From JBFLXN01 sp040755715 [NCBI: Candidatus Edwardsbacteria bacterium] (GTDB taxonomy: Bacteria > Edwardsbacteria > AC1 > JBFLXN01): a stretch of DNA of 14,789 bases. The notes beneath the pieces were generated by a model that ran no database searches, was not told the DNA's origin, and saw only the letters and a program-made list of their open reading frames with translations. Shown one piece after another: positions 12,501 through 14,789 of this stretch; position 1 is the first letter of the stretch; every line of letters begins with the position of its first letter. Location of the stretch: positions 1 to 14,789 of the forward strand of contig JBFLXN010000057.1 in NCBI GenBank assembly GCA_040755715.1. The letters run 5' to 3'. The translations under genes and the position numbers were made by a program.

Positions 12501-14593
12501 GACGAGCTGTTAAAATCTCCTTCTACTGCAATCTTCAATTCTTTTTCTGCTTCTGCAATAAATCCTTCACCTTTACTATACTGGATTGCTCCATAAATTG
12601 TTCGGAGCCAAGGAAGCATATCCATATACTCTTTGACCTCCTGAATATATTCTTCGGCCTTTTCAATATTTCCCAACTGGAGAAAAATGTCCACTAAATT
12701 TCCTAAAACTATAGGATTAGAAGGATTAATCTTTAAGGCTTTTTTGCTTGTTGTAATAGCTTTACTATATTCTCCTCCCATTAAGTAAGCAGATGAAAGT
12801 GCAATCAATGGGAGTGAATCGGTAGGATTACGATAAATAAACTCCTCTAATTCATTTATTGATTCTTTAAATTCTCCAATATGCTGATGGAATATGGTTA
12901 ACCAGTAATATCCATCATTTTGATTTCCGTAGACTTTTTCGAAAAGTTTAATCAAAGGAACAGAAAATTTATCTTTTAAAGCAATAATTGCCTTCGCAAT
13001 TTGAACTGGATTAGTATTGGGCGAAACGCCTATACTCCAATCCTTATATTTCTTAATTAAGCTCTCAACCAGAGATATTGTTACTGTCTCTTCAACACTT
13101 AGGGCAGCTTCTGCACAATGAGCTGCTGAAAATAGATCTATATCTTTGAGTTTAAGAATAATGTCAGTGGCATCATCTTTTAAGCCAGAGACAAAGACTA
13201 AAATTTCTACTCCGTCTTTACTAAATAAATATTTCTCAAAAGGCAAATTTTCTTTACTAATCTCAAGTGCAGTAAAGTATTCTTGAATAGCTTGATGCAT
13301 AAACTCCAACTGATAATTAGATTCTTTTATAAGATTATTAGTAATAAGTTCCTCTAATATAGTATCTACAGTATCAGACAAATTAGGATTATCAGATTTG
13401 AGACTTTCAAATCTTACCTTCATAACTTCTTTAGCTTTTCCATAATTTTCTTTTGTAATTCCAACCTTCATTTTATAAGCAAGGTAAGAAAGAAGCGACT
13501 TTTTTATCTCAATGTCAACTTTAGAAGCAAATGTCCTTTTTTTTCGCTCCCAATCCCAGAGGAATGAATTGACGAAACTATCAAACAACCTTGCCCTATT
13601 CTTAATTAGTTTACCTTTATTCTCCTTTAATTGTTTAACCATCATTCTTAGCATCAATGGATTACTACAGAATTTTCTTACTTTCTCATCCATACTCTCA
13701 TAATACTCCTTTGCCTTTTCTTGACCAAAAATTCCTTTTAACACTTTAAAGATAAGATAGTTGCTCAATGATTGAATTTCCATAGTTTCAAAACGCTCCT
13801 CAAATTCATTATTATAATTGTTAGTTCGACATGTAACTACATATCTATTTTTAGGGTAACCACTCGTAGGGTCAAAAGCAAATTCTTTGATCTTGCTAAC
13901 TAAATTGGAATAATCAGCTCCTACTTCATTAAGCCCATCTAACAAAATTAGAAACTTACCTTCTTTAAGATAATGTTTAATCATTTCTTCATCCATAAAT
14001 TGTCCAAGTCCTTGAGCTATTAATGAAAACAGATTGTCTTTGTCAAAATCACTCAACTTTATAAAAACTGGAATAATATCTTTTTTTTGTGCTTGATATT
14101 CTGTCAATTGTTTCAGCGAAGTAGTCTTTCCTGCCCCTGGTTCACCAACGATCAAAAGACGATCAAAAGATTCAGCCGCTTGAAAAATATTGTATTCTCT
14201 TTCTCCTTTCTCCTTGGATATTTTTTTGAAGAATATTGGTAATATCCGAAGAGGAATGTAGCTTTCCCCTATTTCTTTCGTCTCCATCTTTTGGATTAGG
14301 TGTTCAAGATATTTTGTAAAGATATCATCTACAGTATTATCCCCAGGAGGTGGATGACTAATAACAGTAGTTTCTTTTGAAGGAGCTATTTTAATTTTAA
14401 ATTCAAAGGGAAAATGAAGTTTATCTTCTTTTATTTCATTTTTTTCCCAATACCTTGTTCTAAAATTTTGAAGACGCGTTTTTTGTACTTCAGTTAATGA
14501 TTCATTCAGAATTTTAACACACTCTTCAACGTAACACCTTTCATTTTCACTCTTTGGTGATAAAATTATAGCTTCTCCACCTTTATCAATCAT
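9560..14593 (-). CDS. STAND NTPase: NACHT-like domain with a long TPR array
   Basis: The frame gives 1677 residues from the first ATG. Residues about 145-330 form a NACHT-type P-loop NTPase: Walker A GEPGAGKTT (150-158), Walker B FLILLDGLNE (214-223), a sensor-like VVTCRTNNY (252-260) and the NPLML motif (311-315). After a helical stretch, TPRs run from about residue 560 to the C-terminus. The central block has about 13 extended repeats of 45-58 residues, most opening with a motif like FPxEYAxIQxNLG; ordinary 34-residue TPRs flank it. This layout is typical of STAND sensors, several of which are antiphage proteins whose repeats bind a foreign trigger and whose NTPase domain oligomerises. Residues 1-140 show no known effector such as nuclease, TIR or protease. 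ATG 14593 has no good ribosome site, and the frame stays open upstream to 14725 without a usual start, so the true N-terminus is uncertain. A terminator follows at 9512-9539. Confidence 0.88.
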   Translation of the reverse strand: MIDKGGEAIILSPKSENERCYVEECVKILNESLTEVQKTRLQNFRTRYWEKNEIKEDKLHFPFEFKIKIAPSKETTVISHPPPGDNTVDDIFTKYLEHLIQKMETKEIGESYIPLRILPIFFKKISKEKGEREYNIFQAAESFDRLLIVGEPGAGKTTSLKQLTEYQAQKKDIIPVFIKLSDFDKDNLFSLIAQGLGQFMDEEMIKHYLKEGKFLILLDGLNEVGADYSNLVSKIKEFAFDPTSGYPKNRYVVTCRTNNYNNEFEERFETMEIQSLSNYLIFKVLKGIFGQEKAKEYYESMDEKVRKFCSNPLMLRMMVKQLKENKGKLIKNRARLFDSFVNSFLWDWERKKRTFASKVDIEIKKSLLSYLAYKMKVGITKENYGKAKEVMKVRFESLKSDNPNLSDTVDTILEELITNNLIKESNYQLEFMHQAIQEYFTALEISKENLPFEKYLFSKDGVEILVFVSGLKDDATDIILKLKDIDLFSAAHCAEAALSVEETVTISLVESLIKKYKDWSIGVSPNTNPVQIAKAIIALKDKFSVPLIKLFEKVYGNQNDGYYWLTIFHQHIGEFKESINELEEFIYRNPTDSLPLIALSSAYLMGGEYSKAITTSKKALKINPSNPIVLGNLVDIFLQLGNIEKAEEYIQEVKEYMDMLPWLRTIYGAIQYSKGEGFIAEAEKELKIAVEGDFNSSSPHLFLARVDINKGNIDVAIAKFKDAIKKEPMNYQLYKELAIVLEAQKEYNEAIRYWQSCLDLNPTADDAEIIDQQIRGLQSIERLLNELTEGIVSIENSATICLNLGLEFVRLPSGDTISNSKQTFYYINKALKFFDKDEHPQEYAKSKLALGIAYTRLPKDDGKPNSEEAITNLKEAIEILNLKDTPDFYAETQFNLGHGYLSLKDEDRTLSLNEAIKSYKESLKVYSPLENPSKYAEAEYNIGFAYSLLFEKNNEELNLKNAIKAYEKSLTIYRKQNYPNYYGQIKLKLGECYMSLSSQSDLKKATDLFQESLEVFEKAKYPGEYAQIQDNLGICFSKLLKGGRKINLEKSIEAFNEVLSIYPKEIFPAEYISIISQLASVYAQLPSGSYRDNLKHSIYLCEEAIEELDKEKFPKEYANIQVNIGNFYFQLPAGNSDLDRRSSLYKSIDAYNKALNIYEKENIDLEAALTKDALGSIYLELLEFDEAKRNFEEALKKCTSNDYPLEHIEIQNHLSSTYAQLAGSYPYDEILNQNIKKCNELLDKYSREENPLEYIQILSNLVFAYSNLLKGDISSNLKEAIKHDMELLNIYSKDDFPLQYMDALVNLGDLYSSLTIGDMEANLKLAIKSYTEAIKVLDKSEYPINYVIVLSDLALTGVSLSTSVQDLNFNDVINICNHFLEIYTKEHCPFEYMQIQFCLGASYINLPSGEFSNNLNMAIEAFRKSLEIAPQNIQARLNIGKAFLLKMEFDKCIQELQDLLLYQNSPIVGEVHTVLGNAYFCLERTDEAKRYFEAVLSLNPDDSQALQNLATVFEKEGKLPKAEECNEKALAINPKDFNAILNLADIYRKQQKEETINQYLKSLEAIHQGKVDRLVTSFYSMRSKLGDMSISFQDKTLIIREKKERISLVRYGLGVAYAMKGELEKAIEEFQKAIQLDQNRVIIRKGIDDLEIYLSSNPSKISAKKALEWLYEKRDSM

Positions 14594-14725
14594 CCATCCA
14601 CAAATAGCACCTCGTCCAATCCATACATCAGGATTTTCTCTAAATTTTTTAGCTTTGAGTTCTTGTATTATAGTTACTGGTGAAAAATTATTTATTCCAA
14701 CAAAAAATAGTGATTTCCAGTCTGA
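14594..14725 (-). other. Open, protein-like extension upstream of the NACHT-TPR ATG
   Basis: The NACHT frame continues for 44 codons upstream, to a TAA at 14726-14728, with no ATG, GTG or TTG. The translation (for example NNFSPVTIIQELKAKKFREN, then PDVWIGRGAICGWM) is well-balanced and looks like real protein. Either the gene lost its 5' end here or it starts at a rare codon. Confidence 0.5.
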
Positions 14726-14732
14726 TTATTTC

Positions 14733-14761
14733 TTGAGTATCCTCGGAAATTATGATATAAT
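14733..14761 (+). promoter_or_regulatory. Promoter of a gene beyond the window's right edge
   Basis: TTGAGT (14733-14738), 17 bases, TATAAT (14756-14761), preceded by TTTC as in the XRE modules. A ribosome site, GAGGAGGT, ends the window, so a plus-strand start codon should follow within about 10 bases. Confidence 0.75.
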
Positions 14762-14785
14762 TTAAATGTCAAAAAATTTCCGAGG
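14741..14785. repeat. 11-bp inverted repeat around the -10, probable operator
   Basis: CCTCGGAAATT (14741-14751) and AATTTCCGAGG (14775-14785) are perfect complements flanking the -10; the second overlaps the ribosome site. The start-to-start distance is 34 bp, as for the ACTACGAGTA pair at 7605-7648. It probably binds a dimeric repressor, perhaps the product of the gene beyond the edge. Confidence 0.7.
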
Positions 14786-14789
14786 AGGT

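Noticed and set aside
9560-14593. TPR repeats as DNA-level tandem repeats
   Set aside because: The repeats are visible in protein only; nucleotide similarity between units is low.

Overview
This is an AT-rich accessory region from a bacterium. The lineage cannot be fixed from sequence alone. Several near-perfect sigma70-type promoters (TTGACA, 17-nt spacer, TATAAT or close to it), strong AGGAGG-type ribosome-binding sites and a canonical lipobox protein point to a bacterium. The mix of decayed genes, two insertion sequences, small XRE regulators and NTPase/TIR-type immune genes looks like a defence or mobile island in a little-studied, perhaps uncultured, lineage.

Left part (1-3010). The tail and terminal repeat of an insertion sequence cut off the 3' end of a SPASM-type radical SAM gene. 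That gene is the last of a three-gene minus-strand operon: an AlaX-like aminoacyl-tRNA editing protein, a protein joining a glutamine-amidotransferase-like domain to a C-terminal TIR domain, and the radical SAM enzyme. I do not recognise this trio as a described system. It is the strongest candidate here for an undescribed conflict or defence cassette, now broken in this copy.

Decayed middle (3011-5864). A DUF488 pseudogene runs into a probable transposase-tail remnant. An IS630-family element with its transposase in two frames, joined at an A8 tract, sits inside a small minus-strand gene. Removing the element and one TA restores one continuous 181-codon frame. Upstream of that gene is a truncated, secreted endonuclease/exonuclease/phosphatase (EEP) protein.

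Regulator array (5865-7822). Three paralogous 110-117 aa XRE-family HTH regulators lie in tandem on the minus strand. Each is divergent from a strong plus-strand promoter preceded by a T-tract, with a repeated or palindromic operator-like sequence inside the spacer and a second copy 32-42 bp upstream. The first two plus-strand transcripts have no sizeable gene: one looks like a short terminated RNA, the other could encode a very basic 25-residue peptide. The third leads, through a structured leader, to a lipoprotein gene with a PKD/Ig-like domain.

Right part (8981-14789). After the lipoprotein come a 30-codon ORF and a strong terminator. A convergent 5-kb minus-strand gene encodes a STAND NTPase with a NACHT-like domain and a very long TPR array, a layout typical of bacterial immune sensors. 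Its reading frame stays open 44 codons upstream of the first ATG with no usual start codon, so its 5' end may be altered. The window ends in another promoter with an 11-bp inverted repeat, driving a gene just beyond the edge.
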